Notes: a model not told the origin generated them from the sequence alone. 64,000 nt of DNA from Oceanobacillus kimchii X50 (GCF_000340475.1 NZ_CM001792.1:1696659-1760658); one strand, 5' to 3'. Positions 8,945-21,124 are shown, counted from the first letter of the stretch. Program-made: numbers and translations.

Positions 8945-9526
8945 TTACATCCAGCTAATTTTGGGCTCAGTACCGTTCTTAATTCTTTTAATATTTTCTC
9001 TGTGACGGTAACAGACGACACTGGATAATAAGAATACTACGATAGAAAGTCCTAAGTCTTGGTAGAAGATTGTAACAAGTAAAGACACTAGTCCTGTAAT
9101 AATGGAAGAAAGTGATACATATTTCGATAAATACAAGGTTAGTAAAAATGTAGCTACCATTATTACAAATAGTAATGGATACATTCCAAGGATCATTCCT
9201 CCAGAAGTCGCTACAGCTTTTCCACCTCTAAATTTTGCAAAGATAGGATACATATGCCCTACTACTGCTAATAGACCAATTGCTAGCACATATACATTGG
9301 CATCAAATAATTGTGGCAATACAGTTGCAAGGGTACCCTTTAATATATCTGCCAATGTAACAATTGCTCCGGCTTTTGTTCCTAAAATACGAAAGGTATT
9401 CGTTGCACCTAAATTACCACTTCCATGTTCGCGAATATCTATGTTATAGCCTACTTTTCCAACAATTAATGCAGATGGAATAGAGCCTAATAAATATGCA
9501 ACAAGTCCAAAGATAACATAATCCAT
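8945..9526 (-). CDS. plsY: Glycerol-3-phosphate acyltransferase PlsY
   Basis: A 193-residue membrane enzyme that transfers the acyl group from acyl-phosphate to glycerol-3-phosphate, starting phospholipid synthesis. The three PlsY active-site motifs are present: [26 protein letters not shown] and [13 protein letters not shown]. Five to six membrane spans are predicted. Start ATG 9526 gives the same length as the B. subtilis enzyme; the in-frame ATG 9547 would add seven charged residues. In B. subtilis plsY also lies between yneR and yneT-parE, divergent from the latter as here. Confidence 0.96.
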   Translation of the reverse strand: MDYVIFGLVAYLLGSIPSALIVGKVGYNIDIREHGSGNLGATNTFRILGTKAGAIVTLADILKGTLATVLPQLFDANVYVLAIGLLAVVGHMYPIFAKFRGGKAVATSGGMILGMYPLLFVIMVATFLLTLYLSKYVSLSSIITGLVSLLVTIFYQDLGLSIVVFLLSSVVCYRHRENIKRIKNGTEPKISWM

Positions 9527-9577
9527 TCCTTTTCCTACTTTCCTCATTCAATGTTAGCTTGCAAACGCTCTACCGCT

Positions 9578-9586
9578 ATTTTAGCA
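9578..9586 (-). promoter_or_regulatory. Extended -10 promoter of plsY
   Basis: On the minus strand TGC-TAAAAT, an extended -10 hexamer about 50 bases upstream of the plsY start. No good -35 is visible at 17 bases. Confidence 0.35.
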
Positions 9587-9627
9587 CGAACTACTAAGAT
9601 TAAGAACAAAAAATCAAAAATAAATAG

Positions 9628-9656
9628 TTGATTACGGTGTTTATATTAATTTTAAT
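9628..9656 (+). promoter_or_regulatory. Sigma-A promoter of the ABC importer operon
   Basis: TTGATT, 17 bases, TTTAAT (9651-9656), about 30 bases ahead of the ATPase start. Confidence 0.55.
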
Positions 9657-9686
9657 GGGGGAATATTTAACCGAAGGAGGTAAGAG

Positions 9687-10754
9687 ATGATTACATTTAA
9701 AGATATAAAGAAAACATATCCAGATGGTACAACTGCTGTAAGTAATTTTAATTTACAGATTAAACAAGGGGAACTAGTTACTTTAATTGGACCAAGTGGT
9801 TGTGGTAAAACAACTACTATGAAAATGATTAATCGACTAATTGATCCTACTGAAGGTTACATATACATAAATGATAAGCCTGTGTCGAATTATTCGATTC
9901 ATGAACTTCGTTGGAATATCGGCTATGTGCTGCAACAAATTGCATTATTCCCACACATGACAGTTCGAGAAAATGTAGCTATAGTCCCTGAATTAAGAAA
10001 ATGGAAAAAGAAGAAAATTGATAAGCGCATTGATGAATTATTAACAATGGTTGGGATGGAGCCTTCCATATTTAGAGATAGGTATCCAAGTGAATTATCT
10101 GGTGGACAACAACAACGTATTGGTGTGATTAGAGCACTTGCTGCTGATCCAGAGATTATTTTGATGGATGAGCCATTTAGTGCTTTAGATCCAATCAGCA
10201 GAGAACAATTACAAGAAGATATATTAAAATTACAAAAAGAAATTAAAAAGACGATTGTTTTTGTTACACATGATATGGATGAAGCCATAAAACTTGCAGA
10301 TCGGATCTGTTTAATGAAAGACGGAGAAGTTGTTCAAGTTGGCACACCGCAACAATTGATGAAGTCACAGGAAAAATCGTTTGTTCAAGAATTTATGGGA
10401 GATTATCAGTCGCCATGGGTTATGAATGTGAAAGAACTTGTTTCACAAGATTCTAAATATACCATGATTACCGCTCCTACAAACGACTATTCTGAAGTGT
10501 TAGGTTTTAAAGTTCTTTTAAATGAAGATTCTATCTTTCAAGGTGTTATTCAAAATGGGAAAGTATTGGAAGAACCGATAACAATACCAGAAAATGCAAC
10601 GATAGAAGAATCTTCCGCTTTAATGCAAGGTCAAGATCAATCAAGATTCCCTGTACTTGATGAGAATGAAAAACTAGTAGGTATAGTTAGTTCTCAAGCG
10701 ATTGTTCAATATCTGTATGAACAGGAAAAGAGTCGGGGAGGAATTCCATCATGA
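9687..10754 (+). CDS. ABC importer ATPase, quaternary amine/ergothioneine family (OpuCA/EgtUA-like)
   Basis: A 355-residue ATPase of the OpuAA/OpuCA (glycine betaine/carnitine/choline) family. Walker A is GPSGCGKTTTMKM, the signature LSGGQQQR, Walker B IILMDEPFSALDP and the H loop VTHDMDEA. The C-terminal about 100 residues hold a single recognisable CBS-type module (TIEESSALM...VLDENEKLVGIVSSQAI), which in this family senses ionic strength or nucleotides. It overlaps the permease gene by four bases (ATGA), meaning tight coupling. Its partner is a fused permease-binding protein, so the importer needs only two genes. Confidence 0.93.
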   Translation: MITFKDIKKTYPDGTTAVSNFNLQIKQGELVTLIGPSGCGKTTTMKMINRLIDPTEGYIYINDKPVSNYSIHELRWNIGYVLQQIALFPHMTVRENVAIVPELRKWKKKKIDKRIDELLTMVGMEPSIFRDRYPSELSGGQQQRIGVIRALAADPEIILMDEPFSALDPISREQLQEDILKLQKEIKKTIVFVTHDMDEAIKLADRICLMKDGEVVQVGTPQQLMKSQEKSFVQEFMGDYQSPWVMNVKELVSQDSKYTMITAPTNDYSEVLGFKVLLNEDSIFQGVIQNGKVLEEPITIPENATIEESSALMQGQDQSRFPVLDENEKLVGIVSSQAIVQYLYEQEKSRGGIPS

Positions 10755-12277
10755 ATGAATTTATTGAGGTATTTCAAAATCGACAAGAGATGTTTTACCA
10801 TGCCGTTTGGCAACATCTACAAATATCCTTATTATCTTTAGCAATTGCAATAATAATTGCTGTTCCGATAGGGATTATATTGACCAGATATAAACGTTTA
10901 GCAGAACCAATCATTGGTGTATCTGCCGTTTTACAAACCATTCCAAGTCTTGCTGTTTTAGCGTTTTTAATTCCTTTTTACGGTATTGGTACTACCCCAG
11001 CAATTATAGCATTAGTACTTTACGGACTATTACCGATATTAAGAAATACGTACACAGGGATTGTTGAAGTGGCCCCTGCACTACGTGAGGCTGCCAGAGG
11101 CATGGGAATGAATACAGTAAAGCGCCTGCTTAAGGTGGAATTACCACTGGCAATGCCTGTAATAATGGCAGGAATACGTACGTCAATGGTATTAATTGTT
11201 GGTACAACGACAATAGCGGCATTAATTGGTGCTGGAGGACTTGGGGATATAATTTTACTAGGTCTTGATCGAGGTGGAGACATTCCTTTAGTATTACTGG
11301 GAGCAATTCCGGCAGCCTTATTAGCAATTATTTTAGATGTTATCTTACGATTGTTTGAAAAGCTATCAAAGAAATATGGAATACAGGCATTCTTGGTTAT
11401 GCTTGCAGGAGTTATAATTATTTCAGTAGCCCCATTTATATTACAACAAGAAAGAGAACCAGATATAGTAATCGGCGGAAAGTTAGGTGCGGAGCCAGAA
11501 ATTCTTATGAATATGTATAAGTTACTTATAGAAGAAGAAACAAATCTTCAAGTCGGGTTGGAACCGAACTTGGGAAAGACCCCAATGGTATTTAATGCAT
11601 TACAACAAGGTAGTATTGACATATATCCTGAATTTACAGGAACAGTTATTGTTTCTCTATTAGATGAACAGGCAGAATCGAATGATTCTCGAGCAGTATA
11701 TGAACAAGCAAGAGATAGTATAAAGGAAGAATTCAACTTAGAATTATTAGAACCAATGGAGTTTAATAATACGTATGCAGTTGCTGTTACACAGGAGTTA
11801 GCAGATCAGTATGATTTAGAAACGATTGGAGATTTAGAAACATACCAGGATAACTTGACAGCAGGTTTTACACTAGAGTTTAATGATCGATATGATGGAT
11901 ATGTAGGCATGCAAGAAGTATATGACATTAACTTCTCTGATGTTAAAACAATGGATCCAGGTTTAAGACAAGGTGCAATAGAAAGTGGAGAAGTGGATGT
12001 GATCGATGCTTATGCTACCGATAGTTATATGGTAGACTTAGAATTAATTACACTAGAAGACCCAGAGAATTTATTTCCACCTTATCAAGGTGCACCGCTC
12101 ATGAGAGAAGATACGTTAGAACAATATCCAGAGTTAGAAGATATATTAAATCAATTAAGTGGAAAAATCACTGATCAAGAGATGCGAGAAATGAACTATT
12201 TAGTTGATTACGAAGATGCCTCAGCAGATGATGTAGCGAGAGATTATCTCCTGCAAGAAGGTCTATTGTCTGAATAA
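10751..12277 (+). CDS. Fused ABC permease-substrate-binding protein (OpuF/EgtUBC-like)
   Basis: A 508-residue two-domain protein. Residues about 1-235 form the transmembrane permease domain with an EAA-like loop (EAARGMGMNTVKRLLKVELP) and six or more helices, the last near 215-232 serving as anchor. Residues about 238-508 are an extracellular OpuAC-type binding domain (IVIGGKLGAEPEILMNMY...). Such fusions occur in OpuF, BusAB, Listeria BilEB and the ergothioneine importer EgtUBC. The binding-domain runs IYPEFTGTVIVSLL, AGFTLEFNDRYDGY and LFPPYQGAPLMR are, from memory, closer to EgtUC/BilE than to betaine-specific OpuAC, and the usual OpuAC tryptophan cage is not evident: I count no tryptophan in this domain. 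Ligand therefore uncertain: ergothioneine or a related betaine. Confidence 0.9.
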   Translation: MNEFIEVFQNRQEMFYHAVWQHLQISLLSLAIAIIIAVPIGIILTRYKRLAEPIIGVSAVLQTIPSLAVLAFLIPFYGIGTTPAIIALVLYGLLPILRNTYTGIVEVAPALREAARGMGMNTVKRLLKVELPLAMPVIMAGIRTSMVLIVGTTTIAALIGAGGLGDIILLGLDRGGDIPLVLLGAIPAALLAIILDVILRLFEKLSKKYGIQAFLVMLAGVIIISVAPFILQQEREPDIVIGGKLGAEPEILMNMYKLLIEEETNLQVGLEPNLGKTPMVFNALQQGSIDIYPEFTGTVIVSLLDEQAESNDSRAVYEQARDSIKEEFNLELLEPMEFNNTYAVAVTQELADQYDLETIGDLETYQDNLTAGFTLEFNDRYDGYVGMQEVYDINFSDVKTMDPGLRQGAIESGEVDVIDAYATDSYMVDLELITLEDPENLFPPYQGAPLMREDTLEQYPELEDILNQLSGKITDQEMREMNYLVDYEDASADDVARDYLLQEGLLSE

Positions 12278-12294
12278 AAGAAGGAGGAGAAAAC

Positions 12295-12711
12295 ATGACT
12301 TGGCAAAATCCAACCAATGAAAAATTAAGCAGTATTTTACAAGCAGCTAAAACGATTGCAGTAGTAGGTTTGTCCAATAATCAAGATAAGACAGCGTATC
12401 AAATTTCACAGCGAATGCAACAATTAGGTTATAAAATTATCCCTATAAATCCTAATGTTGATGAAGTGTTAGGTGAAAAAGCTTATCCAACTTTAGCTGA
12501 AGTTCCAGAGAAGATAGATATTATTAATGTTTTTAGAAGGCCAGAACATTTACCTGACGTAGCGAAGGATGCCGCAAATACGGACTGTCGAATGTTTTGG
12601 GCACAACAAGGGATAGTAAACGAAGATGCTTATCATTTCCTGAAAGATCAAGGGTTCGAAGTGGTTATGGATCTTTGCATAAAGGTTGTTCATTCAGTTT
12701 TAGTGAAGTAA
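12295..12711 (+). CDS. yneT: CoA-binding Rossmann protein (YneT/YccU type)
   Basis: A 138-residue single-domain CoA-binding protein with the N-terminal nucleotide loop TIAVVGLSNNQDKTAYQIS and the family segment DIINVFRRPEHLPDV. The conserved cysteine region MDLCIKVVH is near the C-terminus. It begins 17 bases after the importer gene with its own ribosome site (AAGGAGGAG) and is followed by a terminator, so it is probably the last gene of that transcript; in B. subtilis yneT instead just precedes parE. No reaction is known for the family. Confidence 0.88.
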   Translation: MTWQNPTNEKLSSILQAAKTIAVVGLSNNQDKTAYQISQRMQQLGYKIIPINPNVDEVLGEKAYPTLAEVPEKIDIINVFRRPEHLPDVAKDAANTDCRMFWAQQGIVNEDAYHFLKDQGFEVVMDLCIKVVHSVLVK

Positions 12712-12721
12712 AATAAATCAT

Positions 12722-14935
<2,214 letters not shown>

Positions 14936-14993
14936 TGTGCCTGACTTATAGATGAAGGTCCGTTTGAACACGCAATAATAGGGGGGATTCAAT

Positions 14994-17444
14994 TTGTCTC
15001 AAACAGAAAAATATCTCGATCTACCTTTAGAAGAAGTAATCGGAGATCGATTCGGTAGATATAGTAAATACATTATTCAAGACCGTGCCCTTCCTGACGC
15101 GAGGGATGGGTTGAAACCTGTACAACGACGTATTTTATATGCTATGCATATGGAGAGAAATACACATGATAAACATTTTCGTAAATCAGCTAAGACTGTA
15201 GGTACCGTAATTGGTAATTATCATCCACATGGTGATTCTTCTGTTTACGATGCCATGGTTCGATTAAGCCAGGACTGGAAAGTAAGAAATGGATTAATCG
15301 AGATGCATGGAAATAATGGAAGTATTGACGGCGATCCACCTGCAGCAATGCGTTACACAGAAGCGCGTCTATCCAGTATTTCTGCAGAGCTATTACGGGA
15401 TATTGATAAAGAAACAGTAGATTATATACCCAACTTTGATGAAACAACAGATGAACCGGTTGTATTACCATCAAAATTCCCCAATTTACTAGTGAATGGA
15501 TCTACGGGTATTTCAGCAGGTTACGCTACGGACATACCACCTCATAATCTAGAGGAAGTCATGGATGCGGTAATTTTGAAAATTGATAAACCTGAAGCTT
15601 CTATAGATGATTTAATGAAGTTAATGAAAGGACCAGATTTTCCTACTGGTGGAATAATACAAGGGGTCGAAGGAATTCGAAAAGCGTATGAAACAGGACG
15701 AGGAAAAGTTATTGTCCGAGGAAAAGCTACTGTAGAAACTATGAAAGGCGGCAGAGAGCAAATTGTCGTCACCGAAATACCATATGAAGTAAATAAGGCT
15801 ACAATGGTTAAGAAAATGGATGAATTACGTATTGACCGTAAAGTGGAAGGAATCGCTGAAGTTCGTGACGAGACAGACCGAACTGGGTTAAGGGTGGTAA
15901 TTGAACTCAAAAAAGATGCCAATAGTGAAGGTGTTCTCAACTATTTATATAAAAATACGGATTTACAAATTACGTATCACTTTAATATGGTAGCGATTCA
16001 AGATAAAACACCAAAACTATTATCATTACCTTCTTTGCTCGATGCTTATATTGCTCATCAAAAAGAAGTTGTAACAAGACAAACCACCTTTGATCTAAAC
16101 AAAGCAAATGCACGCGCGCATATCGTAGAAGGGTTAATTAAAGCCATCTCAATACTTGATGAATTGATTGCTACCATTCGTGCATCAAAAGATAAAGGTG
16201 ACGCGAAAGCACAAATTAAAGCAAAATACGACTTTACAGAAGAACAAGCAGAAGCAATCGTCATGCTCCAATTATATCGTTTAACGAATACTGATATCGT
16301 TGAATTAGAAAAAGAAGCAGCTGAATTACAAGAAAAAATCAAAGAATATGAGTCGATCTTAGATAGTGAGAAAAAGCTTTTCCAAACAATCAAAAAAGAG
16401 TTACGACAAATTAAAAAGAAATTTGCTGATCCTCGTAGAACAGTTATCGAAGAGAAAATAGAGGAACTAAAAATTAATATTGAAGTAACTGTCGCTAGTG
16501 AGGATGTACTTGTTTCAGTGACGCGAGACGGTTATCTAAAAAGAACCAGTTTACGTTCCTATGCTGCTTCAAATGAAGAAGAGTTACCGGTAAAAGACGA
16601 TGATTATCCTATATCTTTACTAGAAGTAAATACAACGGACAACTTGCTGTTATTTACAAATAAAGGTAAATACATTTTATGTCCTGTTCATGAATTACCA
16701 GATATTCGTTGGAAGGATATGGGTCAGCATATTTCTAATATCGTTCCGTTGGATAAAGAAGAATACCTGATTCGGTGCATGCCGGTCCGAGATTTTAAAA
16801 CAGCTGATGGATATCTGATCTTCTTTACGAAAAACGGTATGGTTAAGCGAAGTGAGTTCCAGTTATATAATGCTCAGCGGAGGTCAAAAGCATTAATTGC
16901 TCTAAACCTTAAAGGGGACGATGAAGTTGTTCATGTTAGCCATACCAATGGAAATATGGATGTATTTATCGCTACGTATAAAGGGTATGGGTTATGGTAC
17001 CATGAGTCAGAAATATCGATAGTCGGACAACGAGCAGCTGGAGTTAAATCAATTTCATTAAAAGACGATGATGAAGTTGTAAATGGACAAGTATTTGATG
17101 ATTTATCAGAACCATCTTTAACATTAATTACACAACGAGGCTCTTGCAAACGAATGAAATTGAAAGACTTTGAAAAAACTACCCGTGCAAAACGGGGTGT
17201 AATGATGCTTCGTGAGCTGAAAAACAAAGCACATCGTGTAAAAGGCTTTTTCGCTTTACAAGATCATGAGGGACAACCGGTTTGTTTCCAGACAGCAAAT
17301 GGAAGTATCCACGAAATTGTGCCACTAACATTAAAGGCCACAGATCGGTATAACAATGGGTCCTTTATTATTGATACGGATCATGAAGGAGAAGTCATTC
17401 ATGTATGGAAACGAGCAAATTATGAAAAACCGTTCGATGAATAA
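14994..17444 (+). CDS. parC: DNA topoisomerase IV subunit A
   Basis: An 816-residue breakage-reunion subunit of topoisomerase IV. The catalytic tyrosine lies in AAMRYTEARLS. The quinolone-resistance region reads HPHGDSSVYDAMVRLSQ, that is, serine and aspartate at the two usual mutation sites, the drug-sensitive type. The C-terminal third is the beta-pinwheel DNA-wrapping domain. The start is TTG at 14994 preceded by AGGGGGGAT. It follows parE by 58 bases in one operon. Confidence 0.96.
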   Translation: MSQTEKYLDLPLEEVIGDRFGRYSKYIIQDRALPDARDGLKPVQRRILYAMHMERNTHDKHFRKSAKTVGTVIGNYHPHGDSSVYDAMVRLSQDWKVRNGLIEMHGNNGSIDGDPPAAMRYTEARLSSISAELLRDIDKETVDYIPNFDETTDEPVVLPSKFPNLLVNGSTGISAGYATDIPPHNLEEVMDAVILKIDKPEASIDDLMKLMKGPDFPTGGIIQGVEGIRKAYETGRGKVIVRGKATVETMKGGREQIVVTEIPYEVNKATMVKKMDELRIDRKVEGIAEVRDETDRTGLRVVIELKKDANSEGVLNYLYKNTDLQITYHFNMVAIQDKTPKLLSLPSLLDAYIAHQKEVVTRQTTFDLNKANARAHIVEGLIKAISILDELIATIRASKDKGDAKAQIKAKYDFTEEQAEAIVMLQLYRLTNTDIVELEKEAAELQEKIKEYESILDSEKKLFQTIKKELRQIKKKFADPRRTVIEEKIEELKINIEVTVASEDVLVSVTRDGYLKRTSLRSYAASNEEELPVKDDDYPISLLEVNTTDNLLLFTNKGKYILCPVHELPDIRWKDMGQHISNIVPLDKEEYLIRCMPVRDFKTADGYLIFFTKNGMVKRSEFQLYNAQRRSKALIALNLKGDDEVVHVSHTNGNMDVFIATYKGYGLWYHESEISIVGQRAAGVKSISLKDDDEVVNGQVFDDLSEPSLTLITQRGSCKRMKLKDFEKTTRAKRGVMMLRELKNKAHRVKGFFALQDHEGQPVCFQTANGSIHEIVPLTLKATDRYNNGSFIIDTDHEGEVIHVWKRANYEKPFDE

Positions 17445-17462
17445 TTAAATAACTACAAATTT

Positions 17463-17496
17463 TAGGCAAATGTAGGAAATCTACATTTGCCTATTT
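17463..17496 (+). terminator. Terminator after parC
   Basis: Perfect 12-base stem AGGCAAATGTAG / CTACATTTGCCT with a five-base loop; the T tail is interrupted (ATTTCATT). Confidence 0.75.
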
Positions 17497-17603
17497 CATT
17501 CCTTTTGATAAAATAGAATGTAGAATCGAATGTATGATAATTCTTAACCATTTGATTTTTATGACTGAGTAACAGCTTGTTGCTTGAAAAAAGGAGGATG
17601 TAC

Positions 17604-18746
17604 ATGAATTTTGAGCTTACGAAAGAGCAGATCATGATTCGAAAGATGGTTCGTGATTTTGCAGAAAGCGTTATCCAACCAAGGGCTATCGAAATTGATA
17701 CGAAAGCTGAATTTCCACAAGATATCTTTAAACAAATGGGAGAGTTAGGATTACTTGGAATCCCTTTTCCTGAAGAATATGGTGGTTCAGGTGGAGATAC
17801 GATATCTTATGCACTTGCAGTGGAAGAGATTGGTCGTATTTGTGGAAGTACAGGACTCAGTTATGCTGCTGCAGTCTCCTTAGGTGCAAGTCCAATTTAT
17901 TATTTCGGAACGGAGCAACAAAAGCTGGATTTTTTGAAACCGCTTGCATCAGGAGAGGGTCTTGGAGCGTTTGGATTAACTGAACCAAATGCTGGATCTG
18001 ATTCTGGTGGTACAAAAACAACAGCTAAAGTTGATGGTGACGACTATATCATCAATGGGGAAAAATGTTTTATTACAAATGCAAGCTATGCTAAATTCAT
18101 AACCGTTACTGCAGTAACCGAAATAAATGCTAATGGTCGAAATCGAATTTCAGCAATTTTGGTTCCAACAGATACACCCGGAGTAACTATTACAAGTAAT
18201 TATGACAAAATGGGAGTTAGAGGATCCGATACAGCAGAAATCGTACTAAATGATGTTCGTGTACCACGTAGTAATTTATTAGGTACAGAGCATAAAGGAC
18301 ATCCTCAATTTCTTCAAACACTAGATGGGGGGAGAATTTCCATAGCAGCATTAGGGGTTGGTATTGCTCAAGCAGCGTTAGATAAGGCATTAGCATATGC
18401 AAAGGAACGTAAACAATTTGGAAAATCTATATCTAACTTTCAAGCGATTCAATTTAAGCTTGCAGATATGGCAATGGAAGTAGAACTGGCCCGAAATATG
18501 GTATTTAAGGCAGCTTGGCTGAAGGATGAAGGAAAGAACTTCTCTAAAGAAGCTGCGTATGCAAAACTTTTTGCTACAGAAACAGCTACACGTTCAGCTA
18601 ATCAAGCAATCCAAATTCATGGTGGTTACGGATATATGCGTGAATATGAAGTAGAAAGATACTTACGTGATGCAAAATTATTAGAGATTGGTGAAGGAAC
18701 ATCTGAGATTCAAAGACTAGTAATTGCTAGACAGTTAGGATGTTAA
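17604..18746 (+). CDS. Acyl-CoA dehydrogenase (YngJ/MmgC-like)
   Basis: A 380-residue FAD enzyme that introduces the alpha-beta double bond in acyl-CoA esters. Family signatures: [39 protein letters not shown] and the C-terminal [20 protein letters not shown]. The catalytic base is Glu364 in [10 protein letters not shown], the short-chain position; in true isovaleryl-CoA dehydrogenases this residue is Ala/Gly and the base sits earlier, and the earlier position here is Gly ([10 protein letters not shown]). So a short branched or straight acyl-CoA is likelier than a strict isovaleryl-CoA enzyme, despite the operon resembling leucine breakdown. ATG 17604 after AAGGAGG is the start. First gene of a five-gene operon. 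Confidence 0.93.
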   Translation: MNFELTKEQIMIRKMVRDFAESVIQPRAIEIDTKAEFPQDIFKQMGELGLLGIPFPEEYGGSGGDTISYALAVEEIGRICGSTGLSYAAAVSLGASPIYYFGTEQQKLDFLKPLASGEGLGAFGLTEPNAGSDSGGTKTTAKVDGDDYIINGEKCFITNASYAKFITVTAVTEINANGRNRISAILVPTDTPGVTITSNYDKMGVRGSDTAEIVLNDVRVPRSNLLGTEHKGHPQFLQTLDGGRISIAALGVGIAQAALDKALAYAKERKQFGKSISNFQAIQFKLADMAMEVELARNMVFKAAWLKDEGKNFSKEAAYAKLFATETATRSANQAIQIHGGYGYMREYEVERYLRDAKLLEIGEGTSEIQRLVIARQLGC

Positions 18747-18761
18747 TGTGAGGAGGATTCT

Positions 18762-20102
18762 ATGATTAAGAGATTGTTAATTGCCAATCGAGGTGAAATT
18801 GCTCGGAGAATCATTCGGACATGCAAACAATTAAATATTGAAACAATCGTCATTTACTCGGAAGCCGATAAAGATACTTTATTTGTTAAAGAAGCAGACG
18901 AATCTTATTTAGTTGGTGGAAATCGAGTACAGGAAAGTTACTTAAATGTAGATAAAATCTTTGAAATAGCCAAAGAAGCAAATGTTGATGCTATTCATCC
19001 TGGTTATGGCTTTCTTAGTGAGAATGCAAGTTTTGCTAACCGTTGTTTTAAGGAGAATATTACTTTTATAGGGCCATCTCCTGAAATCATTGATTTAATG
19101 GGGGATAAAATAGCAGCTAGAAAGACAATGAAACAGGCTGGTGTACCGATTGTTCCGGGTACAGAAGAGGCGATTTCCTCTGTTGAAGAGGCTGTAATGT
19201 ATGCAACGGACATTGGTTATCCAATTATGCTTAAAGCAGCTGCTGGAGGCGGCGGAATTGGAATGCAAATTGTTCATAATAATGATGAATTAGTTAAAGC
19301 ATTTGATAGCAATTCAAAAAGAGCTGCAAACTTTTTTGGTGACGGTTCCATGTTTTTAGAGAAAAAAATAGAAGAAACAAGACATATCGAATTTCAAGTT
19401 TTGGCTGACTACCATGGGAATGTTGTTCACTTATTCGAAAGAGAATGCTCCATTCAACGAAGAAACCAAAAAGTAATCGAGGAAGCCCCTTCTCCATTTG
19501 TAACCGATATATTACGTAAAGCAATGGGAGAAGCATCTGTTCGAGCAACAAAACAAATTAACTATACGAATGCTGGAACAATTGAATTTCTAGTTGATGG
19601 GGAAGGAAACTACTATTTCTTGGAAATGAATACTCGTGTACAAGTGGAACATCCAATTACAGAGGAGACAACGGGTATTGATATTGTTGAACAACAAATT
19701 AAAATAGCCCAAGGTGAACCGTTGCAATTTAAGCAAAATGACATACTGCAAACTGGCCATGCTATTGAAGCTAGAATTTATGCAGAAGACCCGATTACGT
19801 TTTTCCCTTCACCTGGTAATATTACTCACTTCTCTTTACCAAAAGGAGAGTGTATTCGAAACGAATGTGCAGTAAAGGAAGGGGATCAAGTAACGCCATT
19901 TTACGACCCGATGATATCAAAGCTCATTGTCAAGGGTGATACAAGGACAGAAGCTATTGCAAACTTAAAAGGTGCTGTGAATCAATTTAAAGTAGAAGGA
20001 ATTAAAACAAATATCCCGATGATAAAAGAAATAATTGATTATCCCGCTTATGTAGAGGGGAATACGACTACAACATTTATCCAAGATTACTATCAAAAAT
20101 AA
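18762..20102 (+). CDS. Biotin carboxylase subunit of an acyl-CoA carboxylase (YngH-like)
   Basis: A 446-residue ATP-grasp biotin carboxylase that carboxylates biotin on the separate carrier protein with bicarbonate and ATP. Visible motifs are IANRGEIARRIIRTC, HPGYGFLSENASFA, the glycine-rich ATP loop KAAAGGGGIGM, RECSIQRRNQKVIEEAPSP and FLEMNTRVQVEHPITEE. It lies 15 bases downstream of the dehydrogenase and 13 bases upstream of the carrier gene. Together with the downstream carboxyltransferase this forms a methylcrotonyl- or propionyl-type CoA carboxylase, distinct from the fatty-acid AccABCD set, which would be encoded elsewhere. Confidence 0.93.
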   Translation: MIKRLLIANRGEIARRIIRTCKQLNIETIVIYSEADKDTLFVKEADESYLVGGNRVQESYLNVDKIFEIAKEANVDAIHPGYGFLSENASFANRCFKENITFIGPSPEIIDLMGDKIAARKTMKQAGVPIVPGTEEAISSVEEAVMYATDIGYPIMLKAAAGGGGIGMQIVHNNDELVKAFDSNSKRAANFFGDGSMFLEKKIEETRHIEFQVLADYHGNVVHLFERECSIQRRNQKVIEEAPSPFVTDILRKAMGEASVRATKQINYTNAGTIEFLVDGEGNYYFLEMNTRVQVEHPITEETTGIDIVEQQIKIAQGEPLQFKQNDILQTGHAIEARIYAEDPITFFPSPGNITHFSLPKGECIRNECAVKEGDQVTPFYDPMISKLIVKGDTRTEAIANLKGAVNQFKVEGIKTNIPMIKEIIDYPAYVEGNTTTTFIQDYYQK

Positions 20103-20115
20103 GGAGGAATTATCA

Positions 20116-20325
20116 ATGGAAGTGAAAGCAAATATGGCAGGAAATGTATGGAAGATCACAGTAGAACAAGGAAGTAAAGTAGAATCTGGGCAAGATATTG
20201 TTATTTTAGAATCAATGAAAATGGAAATTCCAATTGTCGCTGAATCAGCTGGTACATTGAAGGAATGGAAAATAAATGAAGGTGATTTTGTAAACGAAGG
20301 TGATGTCCTAGCGATCGTCGAGTAA
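20116..20325 (+). CDS. Biotin/lipoyl attachment carrier protein (YngHB-like)
   Basis: A 69-residue stand-alone biotinyl domain. The biotinylation motif is ILESMKMEIPI with the acceptor Lys35. Too short for the fatty-acid-type AccB, which has an N-terminal extension of about 80 residues; this minimal carrier is the form paired with YngH in B. subtilis. Ribosome site AAGGAGGA. Sits between the carboxylase and hydratase genes. Confidence 0.93.
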   Translation: MEVKANMAGNVWKITVEQGSKVESGQDIVILESMKMEIPIVAESAGTLKEWKINEGDFVNEGDVLAIVE

Positions 20326-20344
20326 CTGTTATTAGGAGGATTCG

Positions 20345-21124
20345 ATGGAATATTTAAATTATGAAATAGTAGAGAAGTATACCGGAATTATAACTTTACA
20401 GCGGCCTTCGGCAGCAAATGCGTTGTCCCAAAATCTATTAAATGAATTTAATCAATTACTTGATGATATCGAGCAAAATAAAATGATTCGTTGTGTTATT
20501 GTAACAGGTGCAGGAACGAAAGCTTTTTGCGCTGGTGCAGACTTAAAAGAGCGAAAAGGTATGAGTGATGATCAAGTGATTCAAGCAGTCAAACGAATTG
20601 GGGAGACGATTAATCGAATAGAGAAATTACAAATACCAGTAATTGCTGCAATAAATGGTGTTGCTCTCGGTGGAGGATTAGAACTAGCTTTAGCATGTGA
20701 CATTCGAATAGCCGCGGAAAATACGAAGCTAGGCTTAACAGAAACATCTTTAGCGATTATCCCTGGGGCCGGAGGGACACAACGATTACCAAGAACAATT
20801 GGTGTCGGTCATGCTAAAAGACTTATATACTCTGCTGTTCCAATAACTACAGAGGAAGCTTTACGTCTTCATTTGATTGAGCGGTCAGTCAACGAAGATA
20901 AATTAATAGATGAAGCTCTTCAATTAGCAAAAAGAATTTCATCTAATGGACCGCTTGCTGTGCAGCTAGCGAAGAATGCTATCAACAATGGTCTAGACAC
21001 AACATTAGAAAAGGGACTAGAAATGGAACATCTATCTTATCAGAAAGTAATACCTACTCAAGATAGATTAGAAGGCCTTCAAGCATTTGCAGAAAAGAGA
21101 AAACCGGATTACCAAGGCAGATAA
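20345..21124 (+). CDS. Enoyl-CoA hydratase/isomerase family (YngF-like, methylglutaconyl-CoA hydratase candidate)
   Basis: A 259-residue crotonase-fold protein. Oxyanion-hole segments are AFCAGADLKER and NGVALGGGLELALACD; the two acidic catalytic positions are consistent with hydratase activity (Glu in GLELA and Glu in GLTETSLAIIPGAGGTQRL). In a leucine-type pathway it would convert 3-methylglutaconyl-CoA to HMG-CoA. Overlaps no neighbour; 19 bases after the carrier gene. Confidence 0.9.
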   Translation: MEYLNYEIVEKYTGIITLQRPSAANALSQNLLNEFNQLLDDIEQNKMIRCVIVTGAGTKAFCAGADLKERKGMSDDQVIQAVKRIGETINRIEKLQIPVIAAINGVALGGGLELALACDIRIAAENTKLGLTETSLAIIPGAGGTQRLPRTIGVGHAKRLIYSAVPITTEEALRLHLIERSVNEDKLIDEALQLAKRISSNGPLAVQLAKNAINNGLDTTLEKGLEMEHLSYQKVIPTQDRLEGLQAFAEKRKPDYQGR

